A DNA stretch of 15,865 nt from Pirellulaceae bacterium (lineage in GTDB: Bacteria > Planctomycetota > Planctomycetia > Pirellulales > Pirellulaceae), in contig JABDKS010000950.1 in NCBI GenBank assembly GCA_013002105.1, positions 1 through 15,865 on the forward strand. Reading direction: 5' to 3'. Positions within the stretch are counted from its first letter, which is position 1. Every line of letters starts with the position of its first letter. The translations under genes and the position numbers were made by a program. Positions 7,270 to 14,556 of this stretch are shown here, one piece after another. The notes under the pieces were generated by a model. That model ran no database searches. It was given only the letters and a program-made list of their open reading frames with translations, and was not told the origin of the DNA.

Positions 7270-7290
7270 CTAGGATACACCGTATCCTAG
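7270..7290. promoter_or_regulatory. Perfect 9-bp palindrome, possible operator
   Basis: CTAGGATAC-ACC-GTATCCTAG, arms 7270-7278 and 7282-7290, without mismatch. It has no T tract, so it is not a terminator on its own. It overlaps the -10 box (7284-7289) of a promoter-like pair on the minus strand, the usual position for a repressor site. It might instead be an RNA hairpin or an anticodon-arm remnant. Confidence 0.45.
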
Positions 7291-7312
7291 GATCTGATGG
7301 ATGGCTAGTGAA
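7284..7312 (-). promoter_or_regulatory. Promoter candidate for the small ORF
   Basis: Minus strand TTCACT (7312-7307), exactly 17 bases of spacer, TAGGAT (7289-7284). Each box matches four of six consensus bases. The predicted start would fall within the palindrome at 7270-7290, giving a leader of about 105 bases before the small ORF. Consensus matching only. Confidence 0.28.
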
Positions 7313-7459
7313 AACAACGAAGTCGCCTCGGACTTGCCATCCTTTGAGATGATCGTATAGACGCGTCGGAGTATTCAGGGTTCGCGTCAAAAACACCGAA
7401 AAATAACAAACTTCTTTCTTGATCACCTGAACTTTATCGAACGTGCGAGGAATTCGGCC

Positions 7460-8440
7460 ATGATCGGGGCCACCGCCAACGACAAACGCACCCCCGAAGT
7501 CGACCGTGCTGCCGGGCCTGAAAATTCGGCCGTCCGCAAAAATCTCGTGCAAAAAGGAGTTTGGGCCGCCTCGGAAGTTCTGGATCTACTGCTCCCCCCG
7601 GCGTGTCGATTGTGTAACGAGCCGATTACCGGCGACAACGATTTCTGCAGGGTTTGCGATCTGGGGCTCACCCTGAGCGAGCCGCTGATGGCATCGGCCT
7701 GTCGACGCTGCGGGCGTCCTGGAGCGATTCCCGCAACTTCCCCCGCATCACCACCGGCCCCCGTGTCTTCATCAACAGCAGATCAGCTGGCATCTCAACA
7801 GGCTCGGGCGGCCGACGAACAAGGCGCCGAAAATCTGCCAACAACGATGAATGCTGGTATTGAACCCTGCTCGCTGTGCAAAAAGGAAACCTTCGCGTTC
7901 GACCGAGTCATCGCATGCTGGACGTATGAAGGTCGGGTATGTGACGCGATCGTGGCCGCCAAATACGCTCAACAGTCGCCCCTGGGCAAAGCTCTCGGCC
8001 GCCGACTGGGAATGCGGGTGGCAACTGCGACCGCGTCAGACCCGCCGGACCAGATCACGTACGTCCCATCGAATTTCCGCCGCCAACTGTCCCGCGGCGG
8101 TCGAAATGGCAATGTCGCGATCGCCCATGCCGTTAGCGATTCTCTGGCCAACGCTGGTTTAAAAGTGCCCGTTAGAGCCTTACTACGCACCACACGTGGG
8201 ATCAAAAAGCAAGCATGGCTCAACGAGCAGCAACGCCGCGAAAATGTACGCGGTGCCTTTGCCGCCAAAAAAAGCTATGCTTGCCTGAGAACCTCCCGCT
8301 TGGCCAAATCACATATTTTGTTGGTCGATGACGTATTGACCACCGGTGCTACTTCGAACGAAATAGCCCGGGTGCTTCGGCAAGCGGGGGCCCATCAGGT
8401 AACGTTGGCGGTCGTTGCCCGGGCGGTTTGGTCCAAATAA
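7460..8440 (+). CDS. comF: ComF family protein (phosphoribosyltransferase-like, zinc-ribbon)
   Basis: 326 aa from ATG 7460, with GAGGAA at 7447-7452 seven bases upstream. The N-terminal part has the ComF cysteine pairs: C49-x2-C52 and C63-x2-C66 (CRLCNEP...FCRVC), then C81-x2-C84 (CRRCG) and C137-x2-C140 (CSLC). The C-terminal half is a type I phosphoribosyltransferase fold with the PRPP-binding signature ILLVDDVLTTGATSNE at 286-301 (acidic pair D290-D291, then TTGAT). The conserved RGFNQ-like region appears as 'RTRGIKKQAWLNEQQRRENV', somewhat altered. ComF proteins act in DNA uptake and transformation in several bacteria; the biochemical reaction is unsettled, so here the role is by family only. 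An insertion of about 50 Pro/Ser/Ala-rich residues (~86-136) between the last two CxxC pairs makes it longer than the ~200-250 aa norm. Stand-alone; no other competence gene in view. Confidence 0.9.
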   Translation: MIGATANDKRTPEVDRAAGPENSAVRKNLVQKGVWAASEVLDLLLPPACRLCNEPITGDNDFCRVCDLGLTLSEPLMASACRRCGRPGAIPATSPASPPAPVSSSTADQLASQQARAADEQGAENLPTTMNAGIEPCSLCKKETFAFDRVIACWTYEGRVCDAIVAAKYAQQSPLGKALGRRLGMRVATATASDPPDQITYVPSNFRRQLSRGGRNGNVAIAHAVSDSLANAGLKVPVRALLRTTRGIKKQAWLNEQQRRENVRGAFAAKKSYACLRTSRLAKSHILLVDDVLTTGATSNEIARVLRQAGAHQVTLAVVARAVWSK

Positions 8441-8633
8441 TACTGATCCCGGTCGATTCTGATTCCAAGACTGCAACTTGCACTTAGCAACCCGCAATGC
8501 GTGCCGTTTGGAACTTCGCCGCGTACCTGGCCGTTGCTGACGTGACCGGTTGCACGGGGATCTGAACCATTCTGGCCGAACCAACGCACAACGAGTATCA
8601 GCCGCACCCGTCACTGATTGAGCCAGGGAACCG

Positions 8634-9632
8634 ATGGATTCTGATCACGACATTGCCTTGGAACCGACGCCCATACCCGGCGGTTTTCGACGCGCCGTCC
8701 TGCGTGGACTGGGTGTCGTCTTGCCCCCACTATTGACCATCGTGGTCCTGATTTGGGCTTGGAACACGATCGAAAGTTACGTGTTGCGACCGATGGAATC
8801 GGTGATACGCAGCAGCATCGTTTGGTATCACGAATCCAACGACGGTACGTTCGCCGATGTTCCCGATGGAGCGACGTCCACTGGGATCCGACGATTGGAC
8901 GGATTCACGTTCAATGGCCAGAGGTACATTCCCGACCCGCCGACCGGACGACGTTTCTTGCCCGAAGCGGTGATCAAATACGTCGACGAAAACGCCGATT
9001 ACTTCGGTCCCGATGCAACGCAACCCGCCAGCGCTAATGCCTACTGGCATCGTTACGTGCAGGTCAAATACATGCCTCGCGCTGTCGTGCTACCGGTGTT
9101 TCTGATTGTCTTTTTGACGATTCTGTATTTCTTTGGCCGACTGTTCACATTCGGTATGGGCCGCTGGTTTGTTCGCGCCTTCGATGCCGCCATCTTGAGG
9201 ATTCCATTGGTCAACAAAGTTTACGGGGGCGTGAAACAGGTCACCGATTTTGCCTTTAACGAACGCGAAATTGAATTCAATCGCGTGGTTGCGATTCAGT
9301 ACCCGCGCGAAGGAGTCTGGTCGCTCGGATTCGTCACGGGCAATAGTCTGCGCGAGATCGCTGACATCACCGGCGAACCGATGCTCAGTGTGCTGATGCC
9401 AACCAGCCCGATGCCAATGACCGGTTTTACCGTGACGGTCAAGCGAAGCGAAGCACGCGATGTCGATTTGACGATCGATGAAGCGATTCAGTTCGTCGTT
9501 AGTTGCGGCGTCGTGGTCCCGGTGCAACAACGAACCGGCCAGAGCATCGACAGCAAACTCACTGCTGCCATCAAGACGCCCACGCTACCCAGCAGCCAGC
9601 GCGCCAACGATCCGCCCGCAACGCAAACTTAG
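8634..9632 (+). CDS. DUF502 family membrane protein
   Basis: 332 aa. Residues ~16-46 carry the DUF502 opening (FRRAVLRGLGVVLPPLLTIV followed by VLIWAW), the first membrane segment. A second span lies at ~147-172 (AVVLPVFLIVFLTILYFFG). Then come the family's conserved cytoplasmic stretches, 'RIPLVNKVYGGVKQVTDF', 'VVAIQYPREGVWSLGFVTG' and 'MLSVLMPTSPMPMTGFTVTV', the last like the usual V(F)VPTTPNPTSG motif. Function of the family is unknown. The loop between the two spans is about 100 residues, longer than the short loop of typical ~200-aa members, and includes 'FTFNGQRYIPDPPTGRRFLP'. AGGGA lies four bases before the ATG. It follows comF by 193 bp with no evident terminator between, so co-transcription is possible. 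Confidence 0.9.
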   Translation: MDSDHDIALEPTPIPGGFRRAVLRGLGVVLPPLLTIVVLIWAWNTIESYVLRPMESVIRSSIVWYHESNDGTFADVPDGATSTGIRRLDGFTFNGQRYIPDPPTGRRFLPEAVIKYVDENADYFGPDATQPASANAYWHRYVQVKYMPRAVVLPVFLIVFLTILYFFGRLFTFGMGRWFVRAFDAAILRIPLVNKVYGGVKQVTDFAFNEREIEFNRVVAIQYPREGVWSLGFVTGNSLREIADITGEPMLSVLMPTSPMPMTGFTVTVKRSEARDVDLTIDEAIQFVVSCGVVVPVQQRTGQSIDSKLTAAIKTPTLPSSQRANDPPATQT

Positions 9633-9733
9633 CATGACGCGGGTGTTGCACGCCGCGGACTCCGACTAGCGCCGACATCGCACCAGACGAACCGAGCGCA
9701 ACTGCGGTCATCGACGCATCACTGAGCGACGTA

Positions 9734-10069
9734 TTACTGAGGACTGGGCGCCTGCGTCACATTGCTTTGTGCCTCCATCTCCGCCTCATAAGCGGCCAGT
9801 TCTTCCTCCTGCAGCACATCGATTTCCACTGGCCCTCGGCGGATGTCACCGAAATTCTGTATGTAGTCCTGCTGTGGGGCCAACATCGCGTACGCTGCCG
9901 CACCGGCCAGTCCCACCAGCGCGACCAACCCAAACCAGGTTTTTTTGGATCGGACCCAGCCGGCAGCGACCGATTGCTCGGAAACCTCCGCCGGGGTGCG
10001 ATAAGGTTGTGCCGCATCCATTCCCGGTTCGTCGGCCGAGTGATCCGTGGGTGCATCGGAATCGTTCAT
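9734..10069 (-). CDS. Small single-span membrane protein of unknown function
   Basis: 111 aa from ATG 10069; an in-frame TTG at 10117 would add 16 residues without support. The first ~40 residues are acidic and polar (MNDSDAPTDHSADEPGMDAA), followed by basic RSKK and one hydrophobic span at ~44-63 (TWFGLVALVGLAGAAAYAML), then a polar tail of ~48 residues rich in Glu (VLQEEELAAYEAEMEAQ). The positive residues before the span suggest N-in, C-out topology. No known domain is recognised. It is convergent with the DUF502 gene and divergent from the DUF2306 gene; the start has only a weak purine stretch (GGGAA) upstream. Probably real, given the regular membrane-protein layout and coding-like composition. 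Confidence 0.72.
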   Translation of the reverse strand: MNDSDAPTDHSADEPGMDAAQPYRTPAEVSEQSVAAGWVRSKKTWFGLVALVGLAGAAAYAMLAPQQDYIQNFGDIRRGPVEIDVLQEEELAAYEAEMEAQSNVTQAPSPQ

Positions 10070-10218
10070 CGCTTTTCCCGTGGTGATGGTGTGTGTGTTT
10101 TGTAGAGCGTCGATCAAAGGATCGTACCGCCACGTACATCTAAGTGACTGATGTCAAATCGCTGATTGCCGGTCTCATCACACGCCGAATCAGCGAATCG
10201 GTTGCAACCACTGCGCCA

Positions 10219-10905
10219 ATGAATGTGAGCGTCATGAAGTCCCAGGCGAGTAAAACGACCAGCTTCTATCTTACGCCCGGACGGGTCATGAAGTTCACGT
10301 TTGGCTTGGTGATCGTGTCGATCGGATTATTGATCCTGACACCGTTTCCGAATTATTTACCACCTGATTTCGATCGCGGATTCCTCCGAAACAAAGCGGA
10401 ATTTTTCTATCCTTCGGGATACTTCATCGGATTCTACGCCCACATCCTGACCGCACCGGTCGCCTTGCTGATCGGGACGATGCAACTAAGCAGTACGGTG
10501 CGTACCCATTCGCCTCGGCTCCATCGCAATCTCGGACGAATCTACGTGGCCCTCGCGCTGCTGGGTGTCGCACCTGGTGGACTAGTGATGGCAATGCGAT
10601 CCTACGGCGGGATTTCCTCGGTGATCTGCTTTGGGCTGATCAGCATCTCGCTATGGGTCACAACTTGGATCGGTTGGCGACGTGCCCGTGCAATGCGCTT
10701 TCGCGAACATGCCCAGTGGATGTGCCGCAGTTACACCTTAATGTGCTCGGCAATCTTTTTGCGAATGATCAGTTTCGGATTCTCGCACTTGAATATGGAC
10801 CACACGTTCGCGTACCAACTATCGGCGTGGCTCAGCTGGGTACCGGCAATGTTAATCCTCGAAGCGTTCCTGAGCCGCCAAAATCCGACGCCCGTCAGGA
10901 TTTGA
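10219..10905 (+). CDS. DUF2306 domain membrane protein
   Basis: 228 aa from ATG 10219; alternatives are GTG 10144 (253 aa) and ATG 10234, and no start has a good Shine-Dalgarno. Six hydrophobic spans can be seen: FTFGLVIVSIGLLILTPF, FYAHILTAPVALLIGTMQL, IYVALALLGVAPGGLVMAM, SVICFGLISISLWVTTWI, YTLMCSAIFLRMISFGF and LSAWLSWVPAMLILEAFL. The DUF2306 signatures are the first histidine in the span (FYAHI...), 'SPRLHRNLGRIYV' and 'REHAQWMCRSYTLMCSAIFLR', with the histidines placed as in the family (H-x-x-LGR and EH-x-x-WM). The family's function is not established; the paired intramembrane histidines hint at heme or metal binding, which is speculation. It is followed by a good intrinsic terminator 86 bases after the stop. 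Confidence 0.85.
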   Translation: MNVSVMKSQASKTTSFYLTPGRVMKFTFGLVIVSIGLLILTPFPNYLPPDFDRGFLRNKAEFFYPSGYFIGFYAHILTAPVALLIGTMQLSSTVRTHSPRLHRNLGRIYVALALLGVAPGGLVMAMRSYGGISSVICFGLISISLWVTTWIGWRRARAMRFREHAQWMCRSYTLMCSAIFLRMISFGFSHLNMDHTFAYQLSAWLSWVPAMLILEAFLSRQNPTPVRI

Positions 10906-10991
10906 AAATGCGATCGGTTTCGTCTCGCGATCACTGCCAGTGCCACAATCTGAACCGGACCTCGATCATGATTCGAGTGATTGAGATCGGG

Positions 10992-11015
10992 GACAGGTTG
11001 GCGGCCTGTCTTTTT
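10992..11015 (+). terminator. Intrinsic terminator of the DUF2306 gene
   Basis: GACAGG (10992-10997), loop TTGGCGG, CCTGTC (11005-11010), then TTTTT (11011-11015). A perfect six-base stem with T run, 86 bases after the stop codon. Confidence 0.85.
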
Positions 11016-11034
11016 CCGCATCGACTTTCTAGAA

Positions 11035-11072
11035 GCTTACTCTCTGGAAACTGGCTTACTCTTTGGAAACTG
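11035..11072. repeat. 19-bp tandem duplication
   Basis: GCTTACTCTCTGGAAACTG (11035-11053) followed directly by GCTTACTCTTTGGAAACTG (11054-11072), 18 of 19 bases identical. Non-coding. Confidence 0.9.
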
Positions 11073-11134
11073 GTTGCACGCTAGATCCTTCTTAGGCATT
11101 CGTGTTCTAACTGGACCGCACCATTTTTCTTTAA

Positions 11135-11679
11135 CCGATGGGCGATAGCCTCGTTGTTTTCGCAACGAACCGCGGCTATCGGGACGGAAACACACAACGT
11201 TTTGAATCCAAAGTGACGCTGTCCAATCAGCGCCTTTTTCGAAATGTCGTCATCGTCTTTAACGGCTTCATTAGCCGTTTGGGCGATAGCCCCGGTTGCT
11301 TGCGGGAGGAACCGCGGCTATCGCCGTGCGGCTATCGGGACGGGAACACACAGCGTTTTGATTCCAAAGTGGCGCTATCGAATCAGCGCATTTTTCGAAA
11401 TGTCGTCATCGTCTTTCACGGCTTCATTAGCCGTTTGGGCGATAGCCCCGGTTGTGTGCGAGAGGAACCGCGGCTATCGGGACGGGAACATGCGACGTTT
11501 TGATTCCAAAGAGACGCTGTCCAATCAGCGCATTTTTCGAAATGTTGTCATCGTCTTTCACGGCTTCGTTAGCCGTTTGGGCGATAGCCCCGGTTGTGTG
11601 CGAGAGGAACCGCGGCTATCGGGCCGAGAAAACACAGCGTGAAAACACAGCGTTTTGATTCCAAAGTGGCGCTGTCCAA
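11135..11679. repeat. REP/BIME-like tandem array, three full units and one partial, each with a hairpin
   Basis: Units begin at 11135, 11275, 11431 and 11573, giving periods of 140, 156 and 142 bases; the fourth is cut at about 11679. Each unit opens with CCGTTTGGGCGATAGCC (first copy CCGATGGGCGATAGCC) and contains an inverted repeat CGATAGCCCCGGTT ... AACCGCGGCTATCG with 13 of 14 positions paired in the later copies. Further shared blocks are 'GATTCCAAAGTGGCGCT', 'CATTTTTCGAAATGTCGTC' and 'CACGGCTTCATTAG'. The 156-base unit carries an internal duplication of CGGCTATCG. Position in a convergent spacer and the long hairpins fit a repetitive extragenic palindrome-type element. No transposase is present. 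Confidence 0.88.
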
Positions 11680-11755
11680 ATAGGATCAATCTGGCAGCGG
11701 CTTGGCCAGGACAGGTCTTGGCCTACGGTGAATCCAGAACATGGTTCACCATGGG

Positions 11756-12217
11756 TTAAGATTCGCTTTCCGTTGAATCGGGAACGACAAATCCCGGGGG
11801 CGGTTCGGGCTCGGGGCGATCCATCGGGATGACCATTTCTTGGTTCTTCCATTTGCGATGGGCTGCCTCCCATCGCTTGTAGTCGTCGCTTTGTGGTGCC
11901 ATCGACATGGCAACCAGCAGGCCGCCCCACGTCAGGACCATCACGAATGACGCGCCCACGACGACACCTTTGCGACTGAGCTTGCCACGCACGTGTGCAG
12001 CAAGTGCAAACAGGACAGCGGCGGTCGAAAAAAGAATCCCCGCAACCAAGTATGCCGGATGCAATTGTGGAACACGGGCCGGCGGCGGCCCGGGATCAGG
12101 CGCGAGCACTTCAGTAGCGGTTCCCCCAACAGCGTCCGCGAGATCGGAACCAGGAGCCTCTGCAAAACAGATTTGCGGCAGCGTAATCAAGAGCGTGATC
12201 AGCAAAAAGTATCGCAT
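11756..12217 (-). CDS. Small exported/membrane protein with two transmembrane segments, unknown function
   Basis: 153 aa from ATG 12217, chosen over a longer start at 12277 because MRYFLLITLLITLPQICFAE is a textbook signal peptide at the new N-terminus and AGAGGA stands a few bases upstream. After the predicted cleavage (~A19) comes a Pro-rich stretch (APDPGPPPARVPQLHP), two hydrophobic spans at ~54-76 (YLVAGILFSTAAVLFALAA) and ~84-106 (GVVVGASFVMVLTWGGLLVA), and a hydrophilic tail with a charged Trp-containing part (DDYKRWEAAHRKWKNQE) and a Pro/Glu-rich end. No family is recognised. It lies 110 bases after rpoN on the same strand, with no terminator between them, so it may be read from the rpoN transcript. 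Codon use looks like that of its neighbours. Confidence 0.75.
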   Translation of the reverse strand: MRYFLLITLLITLPQICFAEAPGSDLADAVGGTATEVLAPDPGPPPARVPQLHPAYLVAGILFSTAAVLFALAAHVRGKLSRKGVVVGASFVMVLTWGGLLVAMSMAPQSDDYKRWEAAHRKWKNQEMVIPMDRPEPEPPPGFVVPDSTESES

Positions 12218-12327
12218 GAGTCCTCTCGCGCCGGCGTCGATGCGAACCTGGTCGCGACACCTCTGCGGCTTGTCCAAGCGACGGATCTGAAAAGACCGCT
12301 GATTGGCTTGATGATTGTCCAGTGCGA

Positions 12328-13821
12328 CTACTGCTTTTTGAGCGACCAGTCACGACGCTGACGACTGCTGGGTATCCCCATTCGTTTGCGATATTTGGTC
12401 ACCGTTCGTCGCGCGACCGCCATGCCGGCTTTCTTCAGTTCGTCGACCAATTTTTCATCGCTGTATGGGTCACTCTTGTCCTCTTTGTCGATCAAATCTT
12501 GCAACTTCAGTCGGATCGTGTCCCAAGCAACATCTTCGCCGTCTTCGGTTTGGGTACCGCCAACAAAAAATCGCTTCAGCGGTAAGATTCCACGCGGGGT
12601 TTGGATCCACTTGTCGTCCACCGCTCGACTGACGGTGGTCACGTGCACGCCGACCTTATCGGCGATCTGCTGCATCTTCAGTGGCTCAATCGCCTCGGGA
12701 CCTTCGTCCAAAAACTTCTTTTGGTGTTCGACAATTGCCTGCGACACTCGAGTCAATGTGCTGCGGCGTTGCTCGATTGAATCGATCAACCACTGGGCAC
12801 TACTGACCTTTTGCTTGATGAACTCACGTTCCTCGGCGGTTGCTTTGGGATCTTGCAGTCGTTTGCGGTAGTACTCGCTGATGAACAGTGTTGGCACACG
12901 ATCGTCGTCCAGTCGGACGTTGTATTCACCATTCTCGTCTTGTTCCAAAATGATGTCCGGAGTCACGTTGGGGACATAAGTCTCCATGAACGCCGCACCC
13001 GGTTTTGGATTCAGAACGTGCAGTTCCTCACGGACCATCTGGATCAACTCGATCGTGTACCCGGTCTGCTTTGCAATCTGGGGCAAGCGGTTTTCGGCCA
13101 GATCATTCAAGTGCGATGTAACCAACGTTTTCATTTCCTCGAAGTGAGGAAAGTCGGGTTTCATTTGACGTACCAAGCACTCGCTAAGGTCTCGTGCCGC
13201 AATGCCGACGGGCTCGAGCGACTGAACGACCTCGAGCGCCTTTTCGGCCAACTCTAAATCTTCTTCGGTGTGACCGGCAGGCAGCAAATCGGCCAGCGGC
13301 ATTCGCATGTACCCACCATCACGAGCATCCAATGTGCTGATGATCCGTTCTGCCAACTCTTCGACACGGTCGTCGATGTCCATTTCGGACAATTGGTGCA
13401 GTAAGAAATCGTTCAGCGATTCAGGACGTGCCTGTGCGTTGGCCATCAAATCGTGCCGACGATCAGCGTCTTCGGCAACGCGATTAGCTGATCGCTTGAA
13501 CGAATCGTCAAATGTACTCGGCAGATCCGAGACCATGTTCTGCAAACGCTCGAAGTCTTCTGAGTTGTCATCGTCACCGTGAACAACCAGTTCCTTTTCG
13601 TCTTCACTGCGTGTATCGGCACTCGGCGCTTCGACGTCTTCGTCCGGCGCGGTCGGGTCGACCTCTTGTTGTTCCAGCAGCGGATTCTCGTTCATCTCCT
13701 GCTCGATGCGTTCCTGCAGCGCAAGGGTTGGCAATTGCAAAATCTCCATCGACTGGATCATTCGCGGTGCTAACTTCTGAACTTGCATCTGCCGGGCTTG
13801 CAGGCCCATCGACATACGCAT
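12328..13821 (-). CDS. rpoN: RNA polymerase sigma-54 factor
   Basis: 497 aa, usual length. Region I, which contacts activators, is the Gln/Leu-rich N-terminus (GLQARQMQVQKLAPRMIQSM, EILQLPTLALQERI, ENPLLEQQ). An acidic region II follows (~52-90, EVDPTAPDEDVEAPSAD, DEKELVVHGDDD). The core-binding region spans ~115-300 with the 'SLEPVGIAARDLSECLVRQ' motif. The helix-turn-helix is 'MQQIADKVGVHVTTVSRAVD', then 'WIQTPRGILPLKRFF'. The RpoN box that reads the -24 element is ARRTVTKYRK at ~470-479, followed by RMGIPSSRQRR. All key parts are present, so it should be functional. Sigma-54 promoters need an AAA+ enhancer-binding activator; none is encoded in this window. Start MRMSMGLQ matches the family's MRLSFGLQ-like beginning; no Shine-Dalgarno is seen. 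It lies 128 bases after recR. Confidence 0.97.
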   Translation of the reverse strand: MRMSMGLQARQMQVQKLAPRMIQSMEILQLPTLALQERIEQEMNENPLLEQQEVDPTAPDEDVEAPSADTRSEDEKELVVHGDDDNSEDFERLQNMVSDLPSTFDDSFKRSANRVAEDADRRHDLMANAQARPESLNDFLLHQLSEMDIDDRVEELAERIISTLDARDGGYMRMPLADLLPAGHTEEDLELAEKALEVVQSLEPVGIAARDLSECLVRQMKPDFPHFEEMKTLVTSHLNDLAENRLPQIAKQTGYTIELIQMVREELHVLNPKPGAAFMETYVPNVTPDIILEQDENGEYNVRLDDDRVPTLFISEYYRKRLQDPKATAEEREFIKQKVSSAQWLIDSIEQRRSTLTRVSQAIVEHQKKFLDEGPEAIEPLKMQQIADKVGVHVTTVSRAVDDKWIQTPRGILPLKRFFVGGTQTEDGEDVAWDTIRLKLQDLIDKEDKSDPYSDEKLVDELKKAGMAVARRTVTKYRKRMGIPSSRQRRDWSLKKQ

Positions 13822-13948
13822 GGCAATTATCTCTTGAAAAGGTGCATCCTGATTGACGTTCGATTCTCAACGAACGAGAACCGCTCCACCACGCCTGACC
13901 GAATCATAACCGTCAATCGAGCTCGGCAGAGCGAATTTCGTTCCAATC

Positions 13949-13974
13949 ATTATAGTTTTTGTCGACCGGTCAAG
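13949..13974 (-). promoter_or_regulatory. Promoter candidate for rpoN overlapping the recR stop
   Basis: On the minus strand a perfect TATAAT (13954-13949) contains the recR stop codon TAA. TTGACC lies upstream but with only a 13-base spacer; the properly spaced hexamer at 17 bases is a poor TGCCTT. So the -10 box is exact and the -35 uncertain. It lies about 128 bases upstream of the rpoN ATG. Confidence 0.3.
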
Positions 13975-14549
13975 GCATCAGCAATCATTTCACGATTTGC
14001 GTACTCCAAAACGCTGCCAGCCGTGATTCCACGGGCCAATCTAGTGATTTCGACAGGAAATTCACTCAGCAGGTTCGAGATATAAAGCGACGTTCCGTCC
14101 CCTTCTACGGTTGGATTTGTCGCCATAATTACTTCGACGAAGTTCCCCGTTCGGACTCGATCGATCAATGCATCGACGGTCAGTTGGTCCGGCCCGATTC
14201 CATCGAGCGGTGCGATACGACCTAAAAGCACATGATAGTGGCCCTTGAAAACGCCCGATTGTTCCAAGCTCATCAAATCACGCGGTTGCTCGACGACGCA
14301 CAATCGCGTTGGATCACGGTTGGGATCGTTACAAATCAGGCACGATTGGGTCTCGGCCAAGTTGAAACAGGTCTCGCAATAGCGAACATCTCGGCGGACT
14401 CGTTGGATCGCGTCGGACAACGCAATCGCTTCGGTCTCTGGAACGCGCAACAGATGAAACGCCAGACGCTCGGCGCTTTTGCGACCGATACCCGGCAATC
14501 GGCCTAATTGTTCAACCAATTCAGATACGGCGCCAGCATGTTTGCTCAT
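13950..14549 (-). CDS. recR: Recombination mediator protein RecR
   Basis: 199 aa from ATG 14549 (MSKHAGAVSELVEQLGRLPG), the standard RecR length; a longer start at 14591 would run into ebfC. The N-terminal helix-hairpin-helix is 'LPGIGRKSAERLAFHLL'. The zinc finger is C58-x2-C61 ... C70-x2-C73 (CETC...SCLIC). The Toprim domain runs from ~81, with the VVEQPRD motif (E87), 'YHVLLGRIAPLDGIGPDQL' and 'EVIMATNPTVEGDGTSLYI', and the C-terminal part has 'ITRLARGITAGSVLEYANR'. RecR acts with RecO and RecF in loading RecA onto single-stranded gaps. The start is seven bases after the ebfC stop, so the two are probably translated from one messenger, as in the widespread dnaX-ebfC-recR cluster. Confidence 0.98.
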   Translation of the reverse strand: MSKHAGAVSELVEQLGRLPGIGRKSAERLAFHLLRVPETEAIALSDAIQRVRRDVRYCETCFNLAETQSCLICNDPNRDPTRLCVVEQPRDLMSLEQSGVFKGHYHVLLGRIAPLDGIGPDQLTVDALIDRVRTGNFVEVIMATNPTVEGDGTSLYISNLLSEFPVEITRLARGITAGSVLEYANREMIADALTGRQKL

Positions 14550-14556
14550 AGAAAAC

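Larger units (their letters stand above)
10906..11755. other. Convergent intergenic region with terminator, duplication and REP-like array
   Basis: About 850 bases between the end of the DUF2306 gene and the end of the leftward two-span membrane-protein gene. It holds a terminator (10992-11015), a 19-bp tandem duplication (11035-11072) and a four-unit repeat array (11135-11679). The overlapping rightward reading frames across the array repeat the same peptide in several frames, as expected for repeat DNA, and are not genes. Confidence 0.75.

Noticed and set aside
7240..7290. Functional tRNA gene
   Set aside because: No D arm, no U33 and a degenerate T loop; at best a fragment.
8441..8633. 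Small gene or sigma-54 (-24/-12) promoter before the DUF502 gene
   Set aside because: A minus-strand GGCACGCATTGC looked tempting, but the GG-to-GC spacing is 8 rather than 10 bases, and ORFs here lack coding character.
11138..11658. Overlapping ORFs across the repeat array as a repeat protein
   Set aside because: Each frame gives repeats because the DNA repeats; unit lengths 140, 156 and 142 are not multiples of three apart from 156, so no frame is maintained through the array.
11135..11679. CRISPR array
   Set aside because: Unit length is ~140 bases and what lies between hairpins is itself repeated, so there are no unique spacers.
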